Shown here piece after piece: positions 11,379-19,772 of a stretch of 53,104 bases of DNA. The stretch lies in contig SLKC01000172.1 of assembly GCA_007134775.1 (NCBI GenBank), positions 1 to 53,104 on the forward strand, given 5' to 3'. Each line of letters begins with the position of its first letter. The first letter of the stretch is position 1. The DNA is from Ectothiorhodospiraceae bacterium (lineage in GTDB: Bacteria > Pseudomonadota > Gammaproteobacteria > XJ16 > Halofilaceae). The notes below the pieces were generated by a model that saw only the letters and a list, made by a program, of their open reading frames with translations, had not been told where the DNA came from and searched no databases. Made by a program: the position numbers and the translations under genes.

Positions 11379-12861
11379 TACGACGCTCTACCTCGATCCC
11401 ACCCAGCCCCTGCGTGGGCGGCGAACCAAGATCGTCGCGACCCTCGGGCCCGCCACCGCCACGCCCGCGATCCTGGAACAGATCATCGCCGCGGGGGTCG
11501 ATGTCGTGCGGCTGAACTTCTCCCACGGCAACGCCGACGAGCAGCGTGCCCGGGTGCAGCAGGTGCGCGCAGTGGCCGAGGACAGTGGGCGCAGCATCGC
11601 CATCTTGGGGGATCTGCAGGGGCCGAAGATCCGGATCGAGCGCTTCGCTGATGGCGAGGTTGAGCTCGCCGACGGTGCCGCATTCTTCCTCGATCCGGCG
11701 CTGGCGCGCGATGGGGGCGACGTCCACGGCGTCGGGGTGAGCTATGCCGCGCTGCCCGACGATGTCGCCAGCGGCGATTGCCTGCTGCTCGATGACGGCC
11801 GGCTCGTGCTCACCGTCGATCGGGTCGAGGGCACGCGCATCCACACCCGCGTGGCCTCGGGCGGTGTGCTCTCCGATCACAAGGGGATCAACCGCCAGGG
11901 TGGTGGGCTGTCCGCGCCGGCGCTCACCGACAAGGATCGCGCCGATATCCGCCTCGCCGCGGAGCTCGACGTCGACTATCTCGCCATCTCCTTCCCGCGC
12001 GATGCGAGCGATATCGACACGCCGCGTGAGCTGTTCGAGGCGGCAGGGGGGCAGGGCGGTATCGTCGCCAAGGTCGAGCGTGCCGAGGCGGTGGCGAACA
12101 GCGCCGCGATCATCGCCGCGAGCGATGCGATCATGATCGCCCGTGGCGACCTCGGTGTGGAAATCGGTGACGCCGAGCTGCCCGCCGTACAGAAGTCGCT
12201 GATTCACGAGGCACGCCACGCGAACGTGCCCGTGATCACCGCTACGCAGATGATGGAGTCGATGATCACGCAGCCGTTGCCGACGCGCGCAGAGGTCTTC
12301 GACGTCGCCAACGCCGTGCTCGACGGCACCGATGCGGTCATGCTCTCGGCCGAGACCGCGGCCGGTTCCTATCCGGTTGAGGTGGTTACGGCGATGCATC
12401 GGATTTGTGTCGGCGCCGAGCTCCATCGCAGCGCCCTCGTCTCCGATCACCGCATCGACAGCCAGTTCACTCGCACCGACGAGGCGATCGCGATGGCGAC
12501 CATGTACACGGCCAACCATCTGCAGGTGCGCGCCATCGCCGCGCTGACCGAGTCGGGTTCGACGACGCTGTGGATGTCGCGCATCAGCTCGGGGATTCCG
12601 ATCTATGCCCTGACCCGCCACGAACGCACGGCCCGCCGTGTGAGCCTGTATCGCGGCGTCTATCCGTTGCGCTATCCGCTCGTGCAGATCCAGCCGGCCG
12701 AGGCCAACCGCAAGGCCGTCGATGTCCTCGTCGAAGAGGGCGTGGTCAGCCCCGGTGATCGGGTCATCATCACCAAGGGCGACCTGATGGGCGTTCACGG
12801 CGGCACGAACTCCCTCAAGATCGTCGAGGTCGGGGCCGACGGGACGCTGCAGACGGGGTAA
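11353..12861 (+). CDS. pyk: Pyruvate kinase
   Basis: This protein of about 502 residues converts phosphoenolpyruvate and ADP to pyruvate and ATP. Signatures include [30 protein letters not shown], the pyruvate kinase signature around [23 protein letters not shown] and TQMMESMI. I chose the TTG at 11353 because GGTGGA precedes it by 5 nt; it overlaps pgk by 26 nt. An in-frame ATG at 11317 (12 residues longer, weaker ribosome-binding site) is the alternative. No fructose-bisphosphate aldolase follows; purC converges 20 nt away. Confidence 0.94.
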   Translation: MNNEPASSNTTLYLDPTQPLRGRRTKIVATLGPATATPAILEQIIAAGVDVVRLNFSHGNADEQRARVQQVRAVAEDSGRSIAILGDLQGPKIRIERFADGEVELADGAAFFLDPALARDGGDVHGVGVSYAALPDDVASGDCLLLDDGRLVLTVDRVEGTRIHTRVASGGVLSDHKGINRQGGGLSAPALTDKDRADIRLAAELDVDYLAISFPRDASDIDTPRELFEAAGGQGGIVAKVERAEAVANSAAIIAASDAIMIARGDLGVEIGDAELPAVQKSLIHEARHANVPVITATQMMESMITQPLPTRAEVFDVANAVLDGTDAVMLSAETAAGSYPVEVVTAMHRICVGAELHRSALVSDHRIDSQFTRTDEAIAMATMYTANHLQVRAIAALTESGSTTLWMSRISSGIPIYALTRHERTARRVSLYRGVYPLRYPLVQIQPAEANRKAVDVLVEEGVVSPGDRVIITKGDLMGVHGGTNSLKIVEVGADGTLQTG

Positions 12862-12881
12862 CGGCGGGATTCCGCGCCGCT

Positions 12882-13781
12882 TCAGCCGGTCAGGCGCTGC
12901 ACCGCCTCCTCGTACTTCTGCCTTGTGCACCCCACGATCTCCGGCGGCAGCTCGGGCCCGGGGTCGGTCTTGTCCCACGCCTGCGTCTCCAGCCAGTCGC
13001 GCACGAACTGCTTGTCGAACGAGGGCGGGTTCTCGCCGGGCTGCCAGCCATCGAGCGGCCAGAAGCGCGACGAGTCGGGCGTGAGCGCCTCGTCGATCAG
13101 CACCAGCTCGCCCTGGTCGTCGAGGCCGAACTCGAACTTGGTGTCGGCGATGATGATACCGCGCGCGCGGGCGTACTCGGCCGCCTCGCGATAGAGGCGC
13201 AGGCTGACCTCGCGCACCCTCTCGGCGAGATCCGAGCCGACGCGCTCGACGAGGTCGGCGAAGCCGATATTCTCGTCATGTTCGCCCGGTCCGGCCTTGG
13301 TCGAGGGCGTGAATACCGGATCGGGCAGGGCGTCGGCGAGTCGCAGGCCTGGTGGCAGCGCGACATCGCCGATGGTGCCGGTGGCCCGGTAGTCGCGCCA
13401 GCCGGAGCCGATGATGTAGCCGCGCACGATCGCCTCGACCGGCAGCGCCTGCAGTCGGCGTGCGACCACCGCCCGCCCCTCAAGGGGCGCGCGCTCATCG
13501 GCATCGGGCAGGACCTCGGCGAGGTCCGTGTCGAGCAGGTGGTTGGTAACGATGTGGCGAGTGCGGGCGAACCAGAAATTCGACAGCTGCGTGAGCATCC
13601 GGCCCTTGCCAGGGATCGGCGTCGGCAGCACGACATCGAACGCCGAGACGCGATCCGAGGCCACGATCAGCATGCGCGCGGCGTCGATCGCGTACAGATC
13701 GCGCACCTTGCCGCGATGCAGGTGCGCCAGCGAGTGGATCTCGGGGTGGAACAGGGCGTCATCGCTGTACGCGTCGGTCAC
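12882..13781 (-). CDS. purC: SAICAR synthase (phosphoribosylaminoimidazole-succinocarboxamide synthase)
   Basis: This 299-residue ATP-dependent ligase joins CAIR and aspartate in purine synthesis. It shows LHRGKVRDLYAID, SDRVSAFDVVLPTPIPGKGRML, EAIVRGYIIGSGW and the C-terminal IIADTKFEFGLD and LIDEALTPDSSRFW segments. The length fits the longer, yeast-like PurC group rather than the ~237-residue E. coli type. GGGAG lies upstream of the ATG. The 195 nt between it and bfd hold no recognisable gene. purE-purK lies about 1.7 kb away on the other strand, so purine genes are clustered loosely rather than in one operon. Confidence 0.96.
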   Translation of the reverse strand: MTDAYSDDALFHPEIHSLAHLHRGKVRDLYAIDAARMLIVASDRVSAFDVVLPTPIPGKGRMLTQLSNFWFARTRHIVTNHLLDTDLAEVLPDADERAPLEGRAVVARRLQALPVEAIVRGYIIGSGWRDYRATGTIGDVALPPGLRLADALPDPVFTPSTKAGPGEHDENIGFADLVERVGSDLAERVREVSLRLYREAAEYARARGIIIADTKFEFGLDDQGELVLIDEALTPDSSRFWPLDGWQPGENPPSFDKQFVRDWLETQAWDKTDPGPELPPEIVGCTRQKYEEAVQRLTG

Positions 13782-13976
13782 GGTGGGTCTCCCGTGCGGA
13801 AAAGCCGCCAGCCAATCAGAGCAGGGGCGCGATTGTCCGGTTTCGTGGGCGTGAGGGGAAGGGCAGTCGTCCGGACATTACGGATTGGCGCGCTTGCTGC
13901 CCGCGCGGGATGGTACAAGCGGTTGAGCGCTTTGCCTGGGGCAGCAAGCCGCTTCGCAGCGCTGTGAAGTCCCTGT

Positions 13977-14204
13977 TCAGGCGAATGCGCAGGCTCGACT
14001 GCGAGGCAGGACCACCGCTTTGGGTCGTTCGGGGAACTCGTCGCCCAGGGCCTCGGCCATGACCTGTTTCGCGGTCGGCGCGCAGCGGCCGCAGCAGGTG
14101 GCAACGCCCAGCTCCATGCGCAATTCGCGGAAGCTGATGATGCCGTCGCGGACCGCGCAGCGGATCTGGTGGTCCGTCACGGCCTTGCAGACACAGACGT
14201 ACAT
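13977..14204 (-). CDS. bfd: Bacterioferritin-associated ferredoxin
   Basis: This 75-residue protein begins MYVCVCKAVTDHQI and has a second pair in VATCCGRCAPTAKQ; the Cys-x-Cys and Cys-x2-Cys arrangement binds the [2Fe-2S] cluster of Bfd-type ferredoxins. In the known system Bfd reduces the ferric core of bacterioferritin to mobilise iron under iron limitation. The C-terminal ~20 residues are basic and unlike the compact E. coli protein (64 residues). A Fur-like box overlaps its promoter (14242-14273), fitting iron-starvation induction. No bacterioferritin gene is adjacent. Confidence 0.92.
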   Translation of the reverse strand: MYVCVCKAVTDHQIRCAVRDGIISFRELRMELGVATCCGRCAPTAKQVMAEALGDEFPERPKAVVLPRSRACAFA

Positions 14205-14241
14205 GCTGGATCGTCCCGGGAGGCCCGAAGTGAGCGTTCAG

Positions 14242-14273
14242 TCTATAGACAATTGATAATGATTCGCAATGGC
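14242..14273 (-). promoter_or_regulatory. bfd promoter with overlapping Fur box
   Basis: On the minus strand TTGCGA (14264-14269) and TATAGA (14242-14247) are separated by 16 bp. On the plus strand 14255-14273 begins GATAATGAT and matches the 19-bp Fur consensus (GATAATGATAATCATTATC) at 13 positions by my count. The box covers the -35 and spacer, which is the expected place for Fur repression of bfd. Confidence 0.7.
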
Positions 14274-14341
14274 TTTCTTTCTCGGGCCGCCATGCGGGGC
14301 GTTGCGACTCCGCGGCGAAGTCGCGACGAGCCTTGCGGTCC

Positions 14342-15286
14342 CTACGGGCCCAGTGTTTCGACCAGCAGATCCGCGTTGCGCCGCATCATCTCGATGTAGC
14401 TCGCCGCCGCGCTATCGGCGCCGCCGAGTGAGTCGACGTAGAGGGGGCCGGCAATCGGCGTGTCGGTATCATCGGCGATACTGCGCACGTACCGGTCACT
14501 GATCGTGCTCTCCCAGAACAGGGCCGCGGGTCGGCGCTCCTCGATGACGTCGATGATGCGGGCGATTTGCCGCGGGGTTCCCTCCTCTTCGGCATTGCTG
14601 CCCCAGACGCCATCATGGACGAAGTCGTAGGCGTCCGCGAAATAGGGGAAAGCGGCTTCGCTGCTGATCAGTACACGGCGTTCGGTCGGGATGTCCGCGA
14701 ATCGCTCCGCCAGTTCGTCGTGGAGGGCTTCGAGGGCTACCTGATAACGCTGGGCGTTGTGGCGATAGGCATCGGCGTGTGCCGGATCGGCGTCGGCCAG
14801 TGCCTCGGCGAGTACCTCGACCTGCGCGTGCGCGGCCCGTGGATCCATCCACTGGTGCGGATCAGGCTCGCCCTCGAACTCACCGATCCGGATTGGCTGG
14901 GTCGGGTAACCCGCCGCATCGGCCAGGGCCACGATCGGTGTACCGGCCGGGACCGTCGCCTCCACCTGCCCCATCCACTGTTCCAGCCCGAGGCCGTTGG
15001 CGAAGACCAGATCCGCCTCTTCGAGGGCAACGAAGTTGTTCGGCTTAAGCTCCCATTCGTGGACCTCTGCCCCCACCGGGGTCAGGGAGGTGGGCTCGAC
15101 GTGCTCGCCACCGATTGTCGCTACCCAGTCATCGATGATTGTGAACGTCGACACGACCCGCAGACGCTCGCCCCCCTGTGCGCTGAGCGCGGTAGTGAGC
15201 AGCACGATGGCAACGGCAAGCTGCAGCCAACCGGCCCGCCTGCGGGTGGGCGGCAGGCTACCGGCAGTGTGGTGGCAGATCGACAT
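14342..15286 (-). CDS. Metal ABC transporter substrate-binding protein, manganese/iron type (cluster A-I)
   Basis: This 314-residue periplasmic protein has a signal peptide (hydrophobic [16 protein letters not shown] at 21-36). The likely metal ligands are His76 (EVHEWELKP), His144 (DPHQWMDP), Glu210 ([11 protein letters not shown]) and Asp285 (YVDSLG). This His-His-Glu-Asp set, with [15 protein letters not shown], is characteristic of MntC/SitA/PsaA-like Mn/Fe binders rather than ZnuA, which has a third histidine and a His-rich loop. The ATG has GAGGAG 7 nt upstream. No permease or ATPase gene is nearby, so the transporter core must be elsewhere. A large palindrome (15350-15383) covers its promoter. 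Confidence 0.88.
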   Translation of the reverse strand: MSICHHTAGSLPPTRRRAGWLQLAVAIVLLTTALSAQGGERLRVVSTFTIIDDWVATIGGEHVEPTSLTPVGAEVHEWELKPNNFVALEEADLVFANGLGLEQWMGQVEATVPAGTPIVALADAAGYPTQPIRIGEFEGEPDPHQWMDPRAAHAQVEVLAEALADADPAHADAYRHNAQRYQVALEALHDELAERFADIPTERRVLISSEAAFPYFADAYDFVHDGVWGSNAEEEGTPRQIARIIDVIEERRPAALFWESTISDRYVRSIADDTDTPIAGPLYVDSLGGADSAAASYIEMMRRNADLLVETLGP

Positions 15287-15349
15287 GGTGGAACTCCTCG
15301 CTCACGGGGGGCAACAGCGCCGTCCGTACGGGCCGTATTTGAAGCCTCT

Positions 15350-15383
15350 CCCAATAAGTTAAGCCTAGGCTATATTTATTGGG
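15350..15383. promoter_or_regulatory. 34-bp palindromic operator over the promoter of the Mn-type binding protein
   Basis: The two 17-nt halves around 15366/15367 match at 14 of 17 positions; outer arms CCCAATAA/TTATTGGG and the core AAGCCTAGGCT are visible. On the minus strand TTGACG (15385-15390), 17 bp, TAGGCT (15362-15367) forms a -35/-10 pair, so the palindrome covers the spacer and -10. The core with AT-rich flanks resembles DtxR/MntR-family operators; assignment to MntR is inference. Confidence 0.65.
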
Positions 15384-15484
15384 CCGTCAACGGCCTCACG
15401 ACTCCAGGAGGCGGGCGCGCGGGGCTGGCGCGAAGCGCGGCAATCGCGCAAAATACAGGGTTTTCCCTGCGGAGGGTGGCGGCC

Positions 15485-15979
15485 ATGACGGAGCCGCTCG
15501 TCGGCGTCGTAATGGGCAGCGACAGTGACTGGCCCGTCATGCGCTACGCGGCCGAGCGCCTGGAAGCGCTCGACGTGGCGCATGAGGCGAGGGTGGTGTC
15601 CGCTCACCGCACGCCCGATCTCCTGTTCGACTACGCGCAGGCGGCAGCCGGTCGTGGCTTGCGCTGCATCATTGCGGGCGCTGGTGGCGCCGCACACTTG
15701 CCCGGCATGCTCGCGGCGAAGACAGCGCTGCCCGTGCTGGGTGTGCCTGTGCCCTCGAAGTACCTCGCGGGGCAGGACTCGCTCTACTCGATCGTTCAGA
15801 TGCCTCGCGGCATCCCGGTCGCCACCTTCGCCATCGGTGAGGCGGGTGCTGCGAACGCAGGCCTGTTCGCGGCGGCGATGCTGGCGACGGGGGATCCGGC
15901 ACTGGCTGAACGCCTCGATGCCCTGCGCAACGCCCAGCGTGATGCCGCACTCGCGATGAGGCTACCCCCCGATGAGTGA
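15485..15979 (+). CDS. purE: N5-carboxyaminoimidazole ribonucleotide mutase
   Basis: This 164-residue protein is a class I PurE, which converts N5-CAIR to CAIR. It shows [34 protein letters not shown] and a conserved [18 protein letters not shown]-like segment. The ATG at 15485 has GGAGGG 9 nt upstream; the frame is open far upstream, but that part is antisense to the metal-binding protein gene. A short hairpin, CAGGG (15456-15460) with CCCTG (15465-15469), stands just before the ribosome-binding site. purK follows, as expected for the two-step N5-CAIR route. Confidence 0.96.
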   Translation: MTEPLVGVVMGSDSDWPVMRYAAERLEALDVAHEARVVSAHRTPDLLFDYAQAAAGRGLRCIIAGAGGAAHLPGMLAAKTALPVLGVPVPSKYLAGQDSLYSIVQMPRGIPVATFAIGEAGAANAGLFAAAMLATGDPALAERLDALRNAQRDAALAMRLPPDE

Positions 15980-16012
15980 ACCCACCCGTGCGCTGTGGCG
16001 GGTCGTGTTGTC

Positions 16013-17152
16013 ATGATCGCCCCCGGCGCGACGCTCGGCATGCTCGGCGGCGGCCAACTCGGGCGGATGTTCACCGTCGCCGCGCGCACGATGGGCTATC
16101 GGGTGGTTGTCCTCGATCCCGATCCTGCGAGCCCCGCCGGCGCGCTCGCCAATGAGCACATCGCCGCCGATTATCGTGATGCGGGCGCCCAGGACCGCCT
16201 CGCGAGCGCCTGTGCGGCCATCTCCACCGAGTTCGAGAATGTGCCGGCGGACGTGCTCGAACGCCTCGCCGCCTCCTGCATCGTGCGACCGGCGGCGGCC
16301 TCGGTTGCGCCGGTGCAGGACCGCATCGAGGAGAAGGCCCTGCTCGACCGTCACGGGTTGCCGACCGCGCGCTGGGCCGCCGTGCACGGTGCGGACGACA
16401 CGGCGGCCGCGGTAGCCGCGGTCGGTACCCCGGCCGTGCTCAAGCGCGCGCGCGGCGGCTACGACGGCAAGGGGCAGGCGGCCGTGCCCGCGGCGGAGGC
16501 GGCCGCAGGCGCCCACGCCCAGCTAGGCGAGGCCCCGGCGATCCTGGAGCAGCGCGTCGACCTCGCGCGCGAGCTCTCCGTGATCGTCTGCCGGGCCGTG
16601 GACGGCGCGATCGCCTGCTATCCGCCCGTGGAGAACGTCCATCGCGACGGCATCCTCTTCTCGACGCTGGCCCCGGCCGCGATCGATGCCGCGCTCGCGC
16701 GGCGCGCCCGCGAGATCGCGACGGCGGCGGCCGAGGCACTCGACTACGTCGGTGTCCTCGGCGTCGAGATGTTCGTCAGCGGTGACGACGATCTCCTGAT
16801 CAACGAGATCGCTCCGCGGCCGCACAACTCGGGGCATTACACCCTCGATGCCTGTGCGACGACGCAGTTCGAGCAACAGGTCCGCCTGCTCTGTGGTCTG
16901 CCGCCGGGCGATACGGCGTTGCTCACGCCCGTAGCGATGGTGAACCTGCTCGGTGATCTCTGGCTCAATGGCGACCCCGACTGGGCCGCCGTGCTGCCCG
17001 ATCCTCGTGCCTGCCTCCACCTCTACGGCAAGCGCGAGGCACGCCCCGGGCGCAAGATGGGCCATCTCAACGTGCTCGGCGACGCCGGTGCGGCCGCACT
17101 CCAGCGGGCGGCGGCCCACCATCGCAGATTGGCCGTGGGCGCGACGCGGTAA
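16013..17152 (+). CDS. purK: N5-carboxyaminoimidazole ribonucleotide synthase
   Basis: This 379-residue ATP-grasp enzyme makes N5-CAIR from AIR, bicarbonate and ATP. Visible are the N-terminal TLGMLGGGQLGRM, FENVPADVLERL, the ATP-grasp KRARGGYDGKGQ, ELSVIVCR and the metal-binding INEIAPRPHNSGHYT. I start at the ATG at 16013, giving the usual short N-terminus; a GTG at 15995 would add six residues. It lies 33 nt behind purE and is presumably in the same operon. The Asp/Glu content is moderate and the length is normal. Confidence 0.95.
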   Translation: MIAPGATLGMLGGGQLGRMFTVAARTMGYRVVVLDPDPASPAGALANEHIAADYRDAGAQDRLASACAAISTEFENVPADVLERLAASCIVRPAAASVAPVQDRIEEKALLDRHGLPTARWAAVHGADDTAAAVAAVGTPAVLKRARGGYDGKGQAAVPAAEAAAGAHAQLGEAPAILEQRVDLARELSVIVCRAVDGAIACYPPVENVHRDGILFSTLAPAAIDAALARRAREIATAAAEALDYVGVLGVEMFVSGDDDLLINEIAPRPHNSGHYTLDACATTQFEQQVRLLCGLPPGDTALLTPVAMVNLLGDLWLNGDPDWAAVLPDPRACLHLYGKREARPGRKMGHLNVLGDAGAAALQRAAAHHRRLAVGATR

Positions 17153-17169
17153 GGCGCGAGGCTTGCGTT

Positions 17170-18201
17170 TCAGGCGGCCGCGAGGCCGTCCGGCTCGAAT
17201 CGCTCCATCAGGTGGCAGAGGCAATCCTGGCGGATGATGCGCGCGCTCGGGGTGAGCAGCGAGGGCATCGCGCTGCGCTTGAGGCGGAGCTGACCGGCCC
17301 GGATTTCGAAGAAGCGATCACTGATCTCGCGGCCGTCGGGCGCGGTCACCCGGATCGGCCAGCGCTCGGCCCGTACCTCCCCGAACGCCGTGCCGGCAGG
17401 GAGCTGGCGAAAGTTCAGGCGATCGATCCCGCTGTCGAGCGCGAACTCCGCACTCGCGTCGCCGCCACCCACGGAAAAATGCACATCGGGCCGGATCTCG
17501 ACCAGCCCGATGCTGCGCAGCAGCTGCAGCGCGCTGGGCTCTGGTGCCCCCTGCGCGATGGTGTCGCTGTGCAGCAGGCCGTCGAGATAGGCGCGGGCGG
17601 CCTCCACGCCGGTTTCGCCGCCGACGCGGCCACACTCCAGGACCACCGCTGGGCAGAGCTCGAGAAAGGCCTGCGCCTGCAGGCCCCGCGGGCGCGTGAA
17701 ATAGACCGCGGTATCGGCGAATCGCGCCGCCAGTTGCAGACAGGTGGGGTCGAGTGTGTTGACGCAGGCGTAGACGGGGTTGTCCCCGCTGGTGTTGTGG
17801 ATATCGACGCTGGCGAAGAGGGGGCGCCCACGGACCGCGTTGAACACCTCGGAGAGGAGGATCGTGGCATCGTTCTGCGCCAGATCGGTGCCGGGCCAGC
17901 AGCGGTTGAAATCGGGTTGCCCGTCGAGGCGGCGATGGCCCGCCTGCGCCGCCATCGGATTGGCGATGAACAGGGTCAGCGCCCGGGGCAACGGCCGCCC
18001 CGCGTAATCCGCAAGTAGGCGCTGGATCGCGCGCAGACCGGAGTCCTCGTTGCCGTGCTGCAGCACACTGACGAACAGGGGGTCCGGGCGCTCCCCGGGT
18101 AGGTCGACCAGCGTCGGACCGGGAAGCAGCCGATAAAGCTCGCGCGCCGACGCGACCAGGAAGCCCGGAGGCAGCTCGTTGCGGTAGCTCAGTGCTTGCA
18201 T
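17170..18201 (-). CDS. Succinylglutamate desuccinylase/aspartoacylase-family zinc deacylase (M14-like)
   Basis: This 343-residue protein has the zinc site of the AstE/AspA branch of the M14 carboxypeptidase fold: His and Glu in VLQHGNEDSG, the arginine in FNRCWPGT and the third ligand in SVDIHNTSG. These enzymes hydrolyse N-acyl bonds of amino acids such as N-succinylglutamate or N-acetylaspartate. No arginine succinyltransferase genes surround it, so the substrate is unknown. The ATG at 18199-18201 has GGAG 5 nt upstream; a longer reading to 18324 lacks this support. It is the last gene of a minus-strand run after a GCS2-type ligase, suggesting related gamma-glutamyl or N-acyl chemistry (inference). 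Confidence 0.8.
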   Translation of the reverse strand: MQALSYRNELPPGFLVASARELYRLLPGPTLVDLPGERPDPLFVSVLQHGNEDSGLRAIQRLLADYAGRPLPRALTLFIANPMAAQAGHRRLDGQPDFNRCWPGTDLAQNDATILLSEVFNAVRGRPLFASVDIHNTSGDNPVYACVNTLDPTCLQLAARFADTAVYFTRPRGLQAQAFLELCPAVVLECGRVGGETGVEAARAYLDGLLHSDTIAQGAPEPSALQLLRSIGLVEIRPDVHFSVGGGDASAEFALDSGIDRLNFRQLPAGTAFGEVRAERWPIRVTAPDGREISDRFFEIRAGQLRLKRSAMPSLLTPSARIIRQDCLCHLMERFEPDGLAAA

Positions 18202-18274
18202 CGGTCTCCGGTCGTAGTGGTCACAAGCGTCGCGGGCGCGCACGACGCCAGCGGGCGAATGCGGATGGAGCGCC

Positions 18275-19711
18275 TCACAGCGGCCAGCGGTGGACGGGGT
18301 CACCCGAGGTCTGGCGTTCGGCATAAGCGGCCGTCAGCGCGGTCATGTCACGGCCGTGGCGGCCAACCCAGGCGCGCTGCCAGGCCGCGCCGTTGCGGCC
18401 GCTGACCACGCGATCCTCGATGATCCCGATGTAGTGGTCAACGTCGCTGCTATCAAGCCCGAGATCGCGCAGCCCCTGGCGGGCGCAGGGCAGGAGGTGG
18501 TCGACCAGCATGCGGTCGATCCGCTCGTGACGGCCGTCGCTGCGCACGGCGCGCGCTTCGAGGCCCAGCCGCGCGCACTCGTAGAAGTTATCGCGGACGA
18601 TGGGGAAGGCCAGGATGGTCCCGGCGTGTCCCGGCTCCTCGGCGTAGAAGTGCGCCAGGCCGAAGTAGAGCGCGGCGTTCGCGAGGGCATCCGTGCCCGT
18701 GGGCCCGCTCGGCAGCGTGCGGTGCTCGATGCGGATATGGGGCGTGCCGGCGGCGTCGAAGCCGATCAGCGGGCGGTTCCAGCGCCAGATCGTGCCGTTC
18801 TGCAACTGCAGGTGGGGCAGACGGTCGCGCTCCTCGTCGTCGAAGCACATCGGCAACAGGACCGGGAAGTGCTCAAGGCTTTCGCGGAAGTATTCGGTGA
18901 GCGACTCGCGCAGGAAGCCGCTGCCGAAACCGACCCGGCGCGGCGGGCCGTGCGCGGCATCGGCGAACCCCCCGGTCTCCACCGCCTGCTCGAACAGTGG
19001 GACGCGCGTCTCCGCCCAGAGATCGCGCCCGAACAGGAAGGGGGAATTCGCCCCCGCGGCGACGAGCGGCGCCGAGGCGAGCAGTGAAGCGTTGAAATAG
19101 TCGGCGGCGCGGCTCGCCGGCACCTGCATGTGGACCTGGAACGAAGTCGCGGCCGATTCGAGCATCACGTCGGGGTGTGTGGTCTCCAGGTGCTCGTGAC
19201 CGACGATCTCGATCTGCAGGTCCTCGCCGCCGCGCTGGCGCAACACCTGATCGTTGAGCGCCTTGAAGCGCGCGATCGGCGTCATCGCCGCCCGGGTCAG
19301 ATCGGCCTGGCCGACGGTGGGCAGGATGCCGATCGTGACCAGGTGGCCACCGAGGTCTTCGACACCGGCCCTGCAGCGCTGCCACGTCGCGTCGAGACCT
19401 GTCTGCATCGTGCGCAGGGTATTGCCGCAAAGCGCTGCCGGTTCCGTGTTGAGCTCGATATTGAAGCGCGCGAGTTCCGTGGTCAGCAGCGGATCCTGCA
19501 GGTGGCGGAGGACCTCCTCGTTGAGGGGGGCGGGGCGAAAGTCATGGTCGGTGAGCCACGCCTCGAGTTCGAAGCCGCCAACCGGATGGGCTTCACAGAA
19601 GTAGCCGTCGGCGAGCCAGCGCTCGAGCGTCTCTGTATCGCTCTTCAGCCGCTCGCTGAAGGCAGCGAAATCGGCATCGGTGAATGAGCGGCTGGCGATG
19701 TCCCGGCCCAT
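18275..19711 (-). CDS. GCS2-type glutamate-cysteine ligase-like carboxylate-amine ligase
   Basis: This 478-residue protein has hallmarks of the GCS2/YbdK carboxylate-amine ligase superfamily: VGGFELEAWLTDHD near residue 45, ELARFNIELNTEP, ESAATSFQVHMQVP and the basic HIRIEHRTLPSGPTG. Family members use ATP to make gamma-glutamyl bonds; glutamate-cysteine ligase is the best-known activity. It is about 100 residues longer than E. coli YbdK and does not look like the E. coli GshA type. GGGAGG lies 8 nt before the ATG at 19709-19711. It is followed 73 nt later by an AstE-like deacylase. Whether it makes gamma-glutamylcysteine or another amide is open. Confidence 0.75.
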   Translation of the reverse strand: MGRDIASRSFTDADFAAFSERLKSDTETLERWLADGYFCEAHPVGGFELEAWLTDHDFRPAPLNEEVLRHLQDPLLTTELARFNIELNTEPAALCGNTLRTMQTGLDATWQRCRAGVEDLGGHLVTIGILPTVGQADLTRAAMTPIARFKALNDQVLRQRGGEDLQIEIVGHEHLETTHPDVMLESAATSFQVHMQVPASRAADYFNASLLASAPLVAAGANSPFLFGRDLWAETRVPLFEQAVETGGFADAAHGPPRRVGFGSGFLRESLTEYFRESLEHFPVLLPMCFDDEERDRLPHLQLQNGTIWRWNRPLIGFDAAGTPHIRIEHRTLPSGPTGTDALANAALYFGLAHFYAEEPGHAGTILAFPIVRDNFYECARLGLEARAVRSDGRHERIDRMLVDHLLPCARQGLRDLGLDSSDVDHYIGIIEDRVVSGRNGAAWQRAWVGRHGRDMTALTAAYAERQTSGDPVHRWPL

Positions 19712-19772
19712 CGTCACACCTCCCCGGCGCCCTGGGTTGAGCTGCGCATCATGCAATAAAGCGGCGCCGCAA

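Noticed and set aside
11266-12978. 570-codon open frame on the minus strand across pyk
   Set aside because: It is fully antisense to pyruvate kinase, with His/Arg/Gly-rich low-complexity translation and no family signature.
13782-13976. Possible tRNA or small gene between purC and bfd
   Set aside because: No TTCGA-type T-loop, cloverleaf or coding frame with a ribosome-binding site was found.
14567-15484. Long N-terminal extension of PurE
   Set aside because: It runs antisense through the metal-binding protein gene and across the palindromic operator; a good ribosome-binding site marks the ATG at 15485.
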